The notes beneath the pieces were generated by a model. The model did no database searches. It saw only the letters and a list, made by a program, of their open reading frames with translations, and had not been told where the DNA came from. The translations under genes and the position numbers were made by a program. Positions 25,638-32,463 of a stretch of 44,778 nucleotides of DNA are shown piece after piece (position 1 is the first letter of the stretch; every line of letters begins with the position of its first letter). The stretch comes from an uncultured Rhodospirillaceae bacterium (lineage in GTDB: Bacteria > Pseudomonadota > Alphaproteobacteria > CAAGCB01 > CAG-977), in NCBI GenBank assembly GCA_900550445.1, contig URSF01000019.1, positions 1 through 44,778 on the forward strand, given 5' to 3'.

Positions 25638-26078
25638 ATGTCGAAAGTTGTCGCGCTTGCTTCAGATCACGGCGGTTTTGAATTGAAAAATCTGTTGGTC
25701 GAAAAACTGAAAAAAGACGGTTACGACGTTTTGGATCTGGGAACGCATACGAAAGATTCCGTCGATTATCCGGACATTGCCGCGCTGATGGCTGACGCAA
25801 TCAAAACAGGCAAAGCCGAACGGGGAATTTTGCTGTGCGGCACCGGAATCGGAATCAGCATCGCCGCCAATCGTTTTCCGTTTATCCGGGCGGCATTGGT
25901 GCATGACGCTTTCGGCGCGCGTTTATGTCGCCAGCATAATGACGCCAACGTGTTGGTGCTGGGCGGGCGTACAACCGGCGTTGAAGTCGCGTATGAATGC
26001 GCGGATATTTTCCTGAATACCGGGTTTTTGGGGGATCGTCACGCGCGCCGTGTCGAAAAACTGTCCCATATGTGCTGA
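25638..26078 (+). CDS. rpiB: Ribose-5-phosphate isomerase B
   Basis: This is a 146-residue enzyme that interconverts ribose 5-phosphate and ribulose 5-phosphate in the pentose phosphate pathway. The start VVALASDHGGFELK holds the Asp and His of the substrate site. GILLCGTGIGISIAANRFP carries the catalytic Cys, and HDAFGARLCRQHNDANVL the His and Arg of the phosphate site. The length is that of the family. AAGGAAA precedes the ATG. It is followed by glyA after 15 nt. Confidence 0.95.
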   Translation: MSKVVALASDHGGFELKNLLVEKLKKDGYDVLDLGTHTKDSVDYPDIAALMADAIKTGKAERGILLCGTGIGISIAANRFPFIRAALVHDAFGARLCRQHNDANVLVLGGRTTGVEVAYECADIFLNTGFLGDRHARRVEKLSHMC

Positions 26079-26093
26079 AAGAGGTTGATCCGA

Positions 26094-27380
26094 ATGACGA
26101 ATTCATTTTTTACAACGCCGTTGAAACAGGCTGATCCCGATTTATATGCGGGAATTGTTAAGGAATTGCGCCGCCAGCAAAATCAAATTGAGCTGATCGC
26201 TTCGGAAAATATTGTTTCCAAAGCCGTTTTGGAAGCGCAGGGAACGATTTTAACGAATAAATACGCGGAAGGATATTCCGGCAGGCGGTATTACGGCGGC
26301 TGTGAATTTGTCGATATTGCGGAAAATCTGGCGATAGAGCGGGCAAAAAAGCTGTTTGACGCCGAATTTGTCAATGTACAGCCTCATTCGGGCGCGCAGG
26401 CGAACGGAGCAGTTCAGCTGGCGTTGCTGCAGCCGGGCGATACGCTGATGGGCATGTCTTTGGACGCCGGCGGTCATTTGACGCACGGGGCGGCGCCCGC
26501 GCTGTCCGGCAAATGGTTTAACTCCGTTCAGTACGGTGTGCGCAAAGAAGACGGGCGTATTGATTTTGAACAGGTGGAACGCCTGGCCAAAGAAAACAAG
26601 CCCAAGCTGATTATCGCCGGCGGTTCGGCTTATCCGCGCGCGATTGATTTTGCCAAATTCCGCGCGATTGCGGACGAGGTCGGCGCGTTGTTAATGGTAG
26701 ATATGGCGCATTTCGCGGGACTGGTCGCCGGCGGCGTTCACGAAAATCCGTTGAAATACGCGGATATCGTGACGACGACAACGCATAAAACGTTGCGTGG
26801 TCCGCGGGGCGGCATGATTCTGACAAACCGCGAAGACTTGGCGAAAAAGATTAATTCGGCCGTTTTTCCGGGATTACAGGGCGGGCCGTTGATGCATGTC
26901 ATTGCGGCCAAAGCCGTCGCTTTGGGCGAAGCGTTGAAGCCTGAATTTAAGGAATATGCCGAAAACGTTGTCGCCAATGCCAAAGTTTTGGGGGAAACGC
27001 TGACGGCGCGCGGATTAAATCTGGTTTCGGGCGGAACGGACACGCATTTGGTTTTGGTGGATCTGCGTCCGAAACATTTGACCGGCAAACTGGCGGAAAA
27101 AAGTCTGGAACGCGCGCGCATGACATGCAATAAAAACGGCATTCCGTTTGATCCCGAAAAGCCGACTGTTACGTCGGGGATCCGTTTGGGGACGCCGGCA
27201 GGCACGACGCGCGGCTTTAAAACAGAAGAATTCAGACTGATCGGCAATTTAATCGGTGACGTTTTGGACGCTTTGTCCGAAAACCCGCAGGATAATGCCG
27301 CCGCCGAGGAAAAAGCCGGTAAAACGGTGTTGGAATTATGCGCGCGTTTCCCGATTTATGAAGGTTTAATGGAGGAATAG
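26094..27380 (+). CDS. glyA: Serine hydroxymethyltransferase
   Basis: This is a 428-residue PLP enzyme that interconverts serine and glycine with tetrahydrofolate, feeding one-carbon units to purine, thymidylate and methionine synthesis. The PLP lysine lies in VTTTTHKTLRGPRGG near residue 230. EGYSGRRYYGGCEFVD and NVQPHSGAQANGAV are the family signatures. I chose the ATG at 26094, with AGAGG 9 nt upstream, over a TTG three codons earlier. It lies 15 nt after rpiB and 3 nt before nrdR. Confidence 0.97.
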   Translation: MTNSFFTTPLKQADPDLYAGIVKELRRQQNQIELIASENIVSKAVLEAQGTILTNKYAEGYSGRRYYGGCEFVDIAENLAIERAKKLFDAEFVNVQPHSGAQANGAVQLALLQPGDTLMGMSLDAGGHLTHGAAPALSGKWFNSVQYGVRKEDGRIDFEQVERLAKENKPKLIIAGGSAYPRAIDFAKFRAIADEVGALLMVDMAHFAGLVAGGVHENPLKYADIVTTTTHKTLRGPRGGMILTNREDLAKKINSAVFPGLQGGPLMHVIAAKAVALGEALKPEFKEYAENVVANAKVLGETLTARGLNLVSGGTDTHLVLVDLRPKHLTGKLAEKSLERARMTCNKNGIPFDPEKPTVTSGIRLGTPAGTTRGFKTEEFRLIGNLIGDVLDALSENPQDNAAAEEKAGKTVLELCARFPIYEGLMEE

Positions 27381-27383
27381 CCG

Positions 27384-27872
27384 ATGCGTTGTCCTTTTTG
27401 CGGGTTTGAAGAAACGCAGGTAAAGGATTCCCGTCCCAGCGAAGACAATTCCGCGATCCGCCGCCGGCGTTTTTGTACGGCATGCGGGTCGCGTTTCACG
27501 ACGTTTGAACGTGTGCAGCTGCGCGAATTGACAGTAATCAAAAAAGATAAAAGCAAAACGCCGTTTGATCGTGATAAATTGCAGCGTTCGATCACGATTG
27601 CGGTCAGGAAACGTCCGATCAGCCCGGAACAGGTCGAATTGATTGTCAACAGTATTCAGCGTCAGCTGGAAGTATCCGGGGAAAGTGAAATTCCGTCCGA
27701 TCAGATCGGTGAAATGGTGATGGAGGCTTTGTCCGCTTTGGATCCGGTGGCTTATGTGCGTTTTGCTTCCGTTTACCGCGATTTCAGGGAAGCTAAAGAT
27801 TTTAAAGCTTTTATCAGCAGTCTGGAGGCCGTCGCCGACGCCGGTCCTCTAAAAGGAGAACAAGATGTCTAA
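27384..27872 (+). CDS. nrdR: Transcriptional repressor NrdR
   Basis: This is a 162-residue repressor of ribonucleotide reductase genes. A zinc ribbon is formed by Cys3, Cys6, Cys31 and Cys34 (CPFC and CTAC). The ATP-cone domain (about 47-137) begins TVIKKDKSKTPFDRDKL and senses ATP/dATP. The length is slightly above the usual 150-155. It begins 3 nt after glyA and overlaps nusB by 8 bp. No NrdR box was found in the window, so its targets lie elsewhere. Confidence 0.96.
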   Translation: MRCPFCGFEETQVKDSRPSEDNSAIRRRRFCTACGSRFTTFERVQLRELTVIKKDKSKTPFDRDKLQRSITIAVRKRPISPEQVELIVNSIQRQLEVSGESEIPSDQIGEMVMEALSALDPVAYVRFASVYRDFREAKDFKAFISSLEAVADAGPLKGEQDV

Positions 27873-28344
27873 AATTAAAACCAACCGCAGTTCTTCACGT
27901 CTGGCAGCCGTTCAGGCGTTATATCAGTATGCGTTTGGCGAAAAAACAATTGATGAAATCGCCCGTGAATTCATGGCCGGCGATATCGGCCGCGAAGTCA
28001 TTGACGAAGACGAACAGGCCGGAACGGAAACTTTTGTCCCCGTCATGCCGGCCGAACCGACGTTATTTGCGGGAATTTTGTCGTCATATGCGCAGAATGC
28101 CGATCAGATTAATGAAATGATCAACGCTTCTTTTGCCGAAGACTGGTCGGCCGACCGCGTTGAATTGACGTTAAAAGCAATTCTGCAGGCCGGAACGGCG
28201 GAGCTGATGGCTTATCCCGAAACGCCCGTGGCTATTATTATTACCGAATATATTGATATCGCCAAAAGCTTTTATTCCGGTCCGGAAGTTAAGGTGACTA
28301 ACGGTATTTTGGATCGTCTGGCAAAAATTTTACGCGAATCTTAA
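27865..28344 (+). CDS. nusB: Transcription antitermination factor NusB
   Basis: This is a 159-residue all-helical protein. It begins with basic KTNRSSSRLAAVQALYQYAFG, the arginine-rich RNA-binding start of NusB, and ends with VAIIITEYIDIAKSFYSGPEVKVTNGILD, the conserved last helices. NusB binds boxA RNA with NusE (S10) and supports rRNA transcription. The ATG overlaps nrdR by 8 bp, with AAGGAG upstream. The riboflavin genes that often lie between nrdR and nusB in alphaproteobacteria are absent here. Confidence 0.94.
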   Translation: MSKIKTNRSSSRLAAVQALYQYAFGEKTIDEIAREFMAGDIGREVIDEDEQAGTETFVPVMPAEPTLFAGILSSYAQNADQINEMINASFAEDWSADRVELTLKAILQAGTAELMAYPETPVAIIITEYIDIAKSFYSGPEVKVTNGILDRLAKILRES

Positions 28345-28348
28345 AAAA

Positions 28349-28786
28349 TTATTCGTCGTGTTTATGTTCAATCCGGGGCGCCGGTTCTGACGAATCGGCG
28401 CTGTCCGTTTCTTTTACCCTGAATTCCGGTTCAATATCCTGCGGCCGCGCTTTAAAAGGGCGGGAAGTATAAAAAGGCCAGAACGCTTTTTTCCAGAACA
28501 TAAAAGAAGCCGTTGTCCCGAATAAAAATAAAAACAAATAAAATAAGTAAGGCCAGAAAAATAACAGTATGGCCAATATCGGCGGCCAATTCCAGACGGC
28601 GACAGCTCCGTAAACGCCCGCCAAAGGACCGATGGCCGGCACAAAAACCAACAGTAAAGCCGCAAATCCGGCAAAAATCCAATGGAGTCCGAAAAAATGC
28701 ATAATACCGTCAATGCTGGCGATTAATTGCAGCAGGCTGATTAAAATATAAGCTGCAATAAACAAAACCGGTAGCTTCAGAATCAT
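28349..28786 (-). CDS. Small polytopic membrane protein, unknown
   Basis: This is a 145-residue protein with about three hydrophobic helices: residues 3-24, 30-62 (with a proline-glycine break) and 72-92. A tryptophan- and lysine-bearing turn (FWKKAFWPF) follows, then a polar acidic tail of about 40 residues ending in HKHDE. I chose the ATG at 28786 because AAAGGA lies 7 nt upstream; earlier in-frame ATGs at 28807 and 28834 have no such site. It converges on nusB with only 4 bp between the stops and no visible terminator. Family not recognised. Confidence 0.6.
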   Translation of the reverse strand: MILKLPVLFIAAYILISLLQLIASIDGIMHFFGLHWIFAGFAALLLVFVPAIGPLAGVYGAVAVWNWPPILAILLFFWPYLFYLFLFLFGTTASFMFWKKAFWPFYTSRPFKARPQDIEPEFRVKETDSADSSEPAPRIEHKHDE

Positions 28787-28905
28787 ATTTTTATCCTTTT
28801 TGTTCATTTTACCCGTTCGCAAATAAAAAAACATAAGATTATTGTTGGTAATAAAATTTTAAAGATGTAGAGTTATTCTAAACTTTCCAAAATCAGGAAG
28901 GAAAC

Positions 28906-29271
28906 ATGAGAAAAATCATTCAGGAAAAACTGTACTTTGTTTTTCGGGATTCTGACGGAATTCTGGGTTTTACGATCCGGTGTTATGAAGGTGAACCCGT
29001 TAATCCGCGTTTTTTGTTTGACGGCGACAAGCAGGTGTTTTTGCTGCGCCGCCCGGGACAGGTCATTTCTTTGGCTTCATTGGGGGAAGAATTCGTTGCG
29101 TTTTTACTGACTTCGCAAAAGGTCAGATTTTTGGAAACGCCGGAAGATTCTTCTGAAATTGTACGCCAGTATGATATCCCTGTTACAAAGATAGAAAGTA
29201 TTCTGCTGTCGGAAACGCAGATCGTCCCGTCCGAAGAGCCCTTTTTTGCCGAATTGCTGCATTCGGCTTAG
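28906..29271 (+). CDS. Small hypothetical protein, paralogue family member A
   Basis: This 121-residue soluble protein is the most divergent of three related proteins in this window (others at 36974 and 42794). Shared positions include an N-terminal strand with Y/F and I/L, the block FLFDGDKQVFLLRRP (equivalent to ILFNGENHALFYRTA and LIYDGGNHALLYRTP), and a VRQY near 92 matching VREY. The pattern suggests an all-beta or alpha/beta domain. GGAAGG lies before the ATG. Function unknown, with no domain I can name. Confidence 0.65.
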   Translation: MRKIIQEKLYFVFRDSDGILGFTIRCYEGEPVNPRFLFDGDKQVFLLRRPGQVISLASLGEEFVAFLLTSQKVRFLETPEDSSEIVRQYDIPVTKIESILLSETQIVPSEEPFFAELLHSA

Positions 29272-29516
29272 GTCCGTTCAAAATACCGGTATCTGTTTGA
29301 AAAAGCCGTTTCAGCGGCTTTTTTATTGTCGGAAAGGTGTTTTTCCAGCGGGGTTAAAAAGTCATTTTTCAAATCCGCCAGACCGCGCAGATAATCCGAC
29401 AGGTCGTCTGAGCGTAAATCCTGAGCTAAACGGGCCGTTTCCTGAGCAAAGGCGGCTTCTTTTTTTAAAATCAGTGTTAAAACGTCGTATTCTTGGGTCA
29501 CGGGAGTCTTTTTCAA
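29268..29516 (-). CDS. Small helical hypothetical protein
   Basis: This is an 82-residue reading, charged and probably alpha-helical (LILKKEAAFAQETARLAQ...), ending RYRYFERT. It converges on the previous gene with a 4-bp overlap of the stops. The start is a TTG without a good ribosome site; an internal GTG six codons later is an alternative. A perfect 15-bp dyad (29524-29538) lies just upstream and could be its operator. Moderate doubt that it is a real gene. Confidence 0.45.
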   Translation of the reverse strand: MKKTPVTQEYDVLTLILKKEAAFAQETARLAQDLRSDDLSDYLRGLADLKNDFLTPLEKHLSDNKKAAETAFSNRYRYFERT

Positions 29517-29523
29517 TTTTGTT

Positions 29524-29538
29524 ATAACATAATGTTAT
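29524..29538. promoter_or_regulatory. Perfect 15-bp dyad ATAACATAATGTTAT
   Basis: ATAACAT and ATGTTAT face each other around a single central A, 8 bp upstream of the small minus-strand gene. GTTATAAC (29521-29528) overlaps it as a second dyad. The layout fits a repressor site, but no regulator is identified. Confidence 0.35.
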
Positions 29539-29631
29539 TTATTTAAAAGAAAATGTCAACCGCGAAATTCAAGCGACAGCCGGACAAAGACGCGCCCGGC
29601 ATTGTTTAAAACAAGTGAAATAAAAAAACGG

Positions 29632-29667
29632 AAAAGCCGAAAGCTGTCACCCTTTCGGCTTTTTTTA
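29632..29667. terminator. Bidirectional intrinsic terminator
   Basis: AAAAGCCGAAAG (29632-29643) pairs perfectly with CTTTCGGCTTTT (29652-29663), with Ts on the plus side and As on the other. It lies 14 bp from the stop of the minus-strand outer-membrane protein gene and mainly serves that gene. Confidence 0.85.
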
Positions 29668-29680
29668 TTTTCAAGCAGTA

Positions 29681-30226
29681 TTAGAACGCAAAGCGCAAAC
29701 CGCCGTAGAATTCATTTGATTTGATCTGTTTTCCCAGATCCTGGAAACGGTATCCGATATCGAAAGCAATATCGCGCGTGATGTCGTAACCGACACCGAC
29801 TCCGCCACCCCAAGAGAATTTATAATGTGTTTTGGCCGAAGTGTTCGCATCATTCAAACGCAGTCTGGACGCACCGATCTGCAGATTGACGAACGGACGG
29901 AATGCGGTTCCTGTTTGAATATCGTAATATCCGTTGAGCATCAGGCTCATCGTATCGACTTTATGCCGGGTACCGATATAATCGCCTTTGATTTTGTTAC
30001 GATAGGTATATTCCAGTTCAGTACGGAATTCATTTAACTGCATACCCAGTGCAGCGGATCCTTCCCATGCATTTTTGTCAATGTGGTTTTTTAACATTGC
30101 CAAACCGGTTCTGATGGCGACATAAGGACGATCGCCGCAGGGTTCCTGAGCTTTGGCCGCGGGCACACAGGCCGAAAAGGCAATGACGGAAGCTACGGTT
30201 CCGAAAAGGACTTTCTTAAGCAACAT
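29681..30226 (-). CDS. Outer-membrane beta-barrel protein (opacity/OmpA-barrel type)
   Basis: This is a 181-residue protein with a signal peptide (LLKKVLFGTVASVIAFSAC..., cleavage likely after AKA at about 27). The mature part is about 154 residues of alternating strands (RTELEYTYRNK, SLMLNGYYDI, FVNLQIGASRL, FSWGGGVGVGYDI, IAFDIGYRF, FYGGLRFAF). It ends in Phe, the C-terminal signal for BAM insertion. This fits an 8-stranded barrel. The ATG at 30226 has AAGGAG 6 nt upstream; a GTG at 30241 lies upstream of that site and is rejected. A Cys at about 19 gives a weak lipobox, but the barrel explanation is better. Confidence 0.85.
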   Translation of the reverse strand: MLLKKVLFGTVASVIAFSACVPAAKAQEPCGDRPYVAIRTGLAMLKNHIDKNAWEGSAALGMQLNEFRTELEYTYRNKIKGDYIGTRHKVDTMSLMLNGYYDIQTGTAFRPFVNLQIGASRLRLNDANTSAKTHYKFSWGGGVGVGYDITRDIAFDIGYRFQDLGKQIKSNEFYGGLRFAF

Positions 30227-30379
30227 ATTTTTCTCCTTCACTGTTCAATAATACATATATATGTACTTAAAAGAGTATTTACCGAAATAAACAACTCTTC
30301 ATAACCGACTATGTTACTGTTTTGATTGATTTTGTCATTATGCCATTTCAGGCATAATACAATAGAATTTTTTTCTACT

Positions 30380-30912
30380 CTATTGTATATACTCTGTTTG
30401 ATTATGTTTTTTATTTAATCCCAGGTCTTTCTTTATTTTTTCCATCGTATTACAGTCAATTTCTTTATAAGAATAAAAATCGTATTTTCTTTTTAATTCC
30501 GCCCAGACAGAATTCGGGTGACGTTTTTGCTGCCTGGAAAGGCTTTTGACATATTGCTTGAGTGTTGTTATTTCGGAAAAAGAAGATATACAACTTTCGG
30601 TTGTATTGATTTGAACTTCAAAATTATGACGCGAAGAGGGGATTAAAAAAAGAGCAGGCAGAAAATCAAACCCGCGAAAGGGGTGTTTTTTTTCTTTTTA
30701 TCCCAAATAATGTACTGCGATTTTCCCGCGGAAATAATATTGTTGTTTCCGTTTACGGAAATAAAGACCGCCTTGCCCGGATCGCCGGCGGTCGGATTGT
30801 TTTCGGGCGGTTTATCCTGATGCTGTTGCGACGGTTCGCACAGCAGATTTTTTAACGAATTTAAACGTGCTTCAAATGTATCTGATTTTGGTCTATTATC
30901 TTGTTTTATCAT
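30380..30912 (-). CDS. XRE partner protein interrupted by a -1 frameshift
   Basis: Two reading frames form what looks like one gene. Frame 1 runs from the ATG at 30912, coupled as ATGA to the XRE gene, to a stop at 30643 (89 residues). It carries VFISVNGNNNIISAG near 49-63. From 30685 down to a stop at 30380 a second frame is open for 101 codons without a start. It reads like a real domain: TTLKQYVKSLSRQQKRHPNSVWAELKRKYDFYSYKEI in shorter quotable parts, TTLKQYVKSL and HPNSVWAELKRKY. The frames join by a -1 slip at codon 76, on A_AAA_AAC within an A8 tract (30693-30685), giving a 177-residue product. The options are programmed frameshifting, polymerase slippage, or a one-base deletion. The C-terminal part resembles short helical modules at the ends of phage or plasmid regulators. 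Confidence 0.6.
30685..30693 (-). promoter_or_regulatory. Candidate slippery site A_AAA_AAC in an A8 tract
   Basis: On the minus strand the coding sequence reads AAAAAAAAC here, containing the X_XXY_YYZ heptamer A_AAA_AAC (30691-30685) in the correct phase for a -1 shift out of the first frame. The second frame is closed upstream by a stop at 30698-30700, so any shift must occur between there and 30643. Confidence 0.5.
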
Positions 30913-31310
30913 GCGACAGCCTCTATTACCCATTCAATTGCTTTTTGAGCATTGTCCGCCGATTCCGATACGATAATATCGTATACAACGGCAATAATAC
31001 GGGCAGCCTGGCCGGCTGAAAACGATTTATGATGACTTTCTTCGTATTTTTTTAAAAATAAAACGGCAGATTCCAGCGCTGTTTTATCAATTTTCGGTAA
31101 TTCCGCAGGGGTGTTTTCTTCGAATCCGTACAGCCAATTCGGCGACACGCCGAACGTACGGCAAATTCTGCAAAACATTTGCGCGTCCGGTTCGCGTTTG
31201 TTTTTCAAATACTGATTAAGTCTGCTTTGACTGATTTCAAGCTGATCCGCTGCCCTTTGCTGAGTCAATCCTAATTCAGAAATCCTTTGATGTAAGCGTT
31301 CTCCGATCAT
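30909..31310 (-). CDS. XRE-family helix-turn-helix regulator
   Basis: This is a 133-residue DNA-binding protein. The Cro/C1-type helix-turn-helix is at about 3-58: RISELGLTQQRAADQLEISQSRLNQYLKNKREP, quotable as LTQQRAADQLEISQSRLNQY, then ICRTFGVSPNWLYGFE. The C-terminal half (about 75-133) is helical and may mediate oligomer formation. AAAGGA lies 5 nt before the ATG. It is divergent from an unknown 152-residue gene, with an inverted repeat in the gap, so it probably represses itself and perhaps that gene. Its stop overlaps the start of the frameshifted partner (ATGA), so the two are translated together. Confidence 0.85.
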   Translation of the reverse strand: MIGERLHQRISELGLTQQRAADQLEISQSRLNQYLKNKREPDAQMFCRICRTFGVSPNWLYGFEENTPAELPKIDKTALESAVLFLKKYEESHHKSFSAGQAARIIAVVYDIIVSESADNAQKAIEWVIEAVA

Positions 31311-31356
31311 GGCAATCCTTTACCTTAGAATTAATCTCACGAGTATACTGGCACAG

Positions 31357-31414
31357 TTTATCACACAATAAAATTAACTATTTGTTATTGAATAATTAAA
31401 CCATTTGTGATAAA
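31357..31414. promoter_or_regulatory. Paired inverted repeat in the XRE divergent region
   Basis: TTTATCACA (31357-31365) and its exact complement TGTGATAAA (31406-31414) face each other across 40 bp in the gap between the XRE gene and the divergent gene. CAATAA and TTATTG half-sites lie between. This fits two operators for the XRE protein; TGTGA halves would also fit a CRP/FNR-type protein. Confidence 0.45.
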
Positions 31415-31450
31415 AAGGGGACGTTTTATTATTTCTTTGGAGTTAAAAAA

Positions 31451-31909
31451 ATGGAAAAACCTGTTCAAGTTCCTGTAAAAAATATAAAATCTTCCGAAAC
31501 ATGCATTTTGCTGAAATTGTATGAAAAAGGCCGCCTGGGCAAATTTCCGCAGGCGGAAAACCGTTTAAGGGCGGGATTGATGTTTATGAAAGATTTTCGT
31601 TTTTCCCTGTTTTCACAGAAAACGACCAGAAGTTATGACAAATTGTTTGTGCCAGGGACTCGGGGAAAAAACGATTCGTCGGATTTGCGCTGCGATGCGG
31701 CCGACAGATATCTGCGGGCTTTAAAGGCTGTCGGAATTTATAGTGTTTATGCACTGCATTTTTTACGTGACGAACAAAATATCAGCGCTTTTCTGGCGCG
31801 TTATCCCGTTTTGAACAAAGGGGCCAGACGCACGTATAAAATGGTTTATCTGGCCGTTAATAAAATGCTGGATAAGCTGGTTGATTTCTATGACGCGGAA
31901 AAAAGATAA
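31451..31909 (+). CDS. Hypothetical protein, possibly DUF6456-like
   Basis: This is a 152-residue, basic, mainly helical protein with no signal or membrane helix. The region LRAGLMFMKDFRFSLFSQKTT (middle, about 36-56) followed by SDLRCDAADRYLRALKAVG and a C-terminal KMVYLAVNKMLDKLVDFYD recalls alphaproteobacterial proteins of the DUF6456 type (recalled pattern: RLRxDF, then AxxRYxxAL, then LxxALDxLxxHY). That placement is uncertain. GGAG lies 9 nt before the ATG. It diverges from the XRE regulator and may be under its control. Confidence 0.6.
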   Translation: MEKPVQVPVKNIKSSETCILLKLYEKGRLGKFPQAENRLRAGLMFMKDFRFSLFSQKTTRSYDKLFVPGTRGKNDSSDLRCDAADRYLRALKAVGIYSVYALHFLRDEQNISAFLARYPVLNKGARRTYKMVYLAVNKMLDKLVDFYDAEKR

Positions 31910-31962
31910 TTTTGAACCGTTTGTTTTTTCTGTATAATGGCAGAGAAAAACAATAAAAACGT

Positions 31963-32463
31963 ATGGCTGCAATGAAAGATTTTTTAAAACTGATTTTTTT
32001 CGGGATTGTAAAAACGCCGAAACTGGAAATGTTTCGTCCCGATACCGGCGAAAAAAAACAAATGGCGTTCGGTTTTAATCTGCAGATTCTGCTGATCGGC
32101 GGTTTTTTCGGTTTGCCGGTGTTTTTTAAACGGTTGTGGGGTTGGGCCTGGCTGATGTTTTGTCTGTCAACGGCACAGTTTGTTTCTTTTTACCTGCGTG
32201 TCAAACAGCTTTTATCCGCGACGACGCCGGAAGAATATTATGCTTTTCAAGAATCCGATCCGATTGATTCGGCGGCGGGAGTTTTATTGCTGGTTTGCGC
32301 TGTTCTGCTGGCTTTCAAAGGTAACGAATGGGCGGTGAAACGGCTGTTGAAAAAAGGGTGGCGTTTTACCGATGTTTCCGATCCGGCAGTTCGAGCCGCT
32401 GCTAAAAAATGGAAAATTTCAAAGCATTACCTTAAACCGGTCAGAGAAGAAGAAAAACTTTAG
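31963..32463 (+). CDS. Membrane protein, DUF2628-like
   Basis: This is a 166-residue protein with an amphipathic basic N-terminus, hydrophobic helices at about 37-55, 60-80 and 103-118, and a basic C-terminus. The order FGFNLQILLIGGFFGLPVFF, then RLWGWAW, then FKGNEWAVKRLLKKGWRFTD recalls the DUF2628 group (a bulky aromatic integral segment followed by a GNxxY/W..L..GW segment). The match is by memory of the pattern. It converges on slt, overlapping its stop by 4 bp, with no terminator visible between. Confidence 0.6.
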   Translation: MAAMKDFLKLIFFGIVKTPKLEMFRPDTGEKKQMAFGFNLQILLIGGFFGLPVFFKRLWGWAWLMFCLSTAQFVSFYLRVKQLLSATTPEEYYAFQESDPIDSAAGVLLLVCAVLLAFKGNEWAVKRLLKKGWRFTDVSDPAVRAAAKKWKISKHYLKPVREEEKL

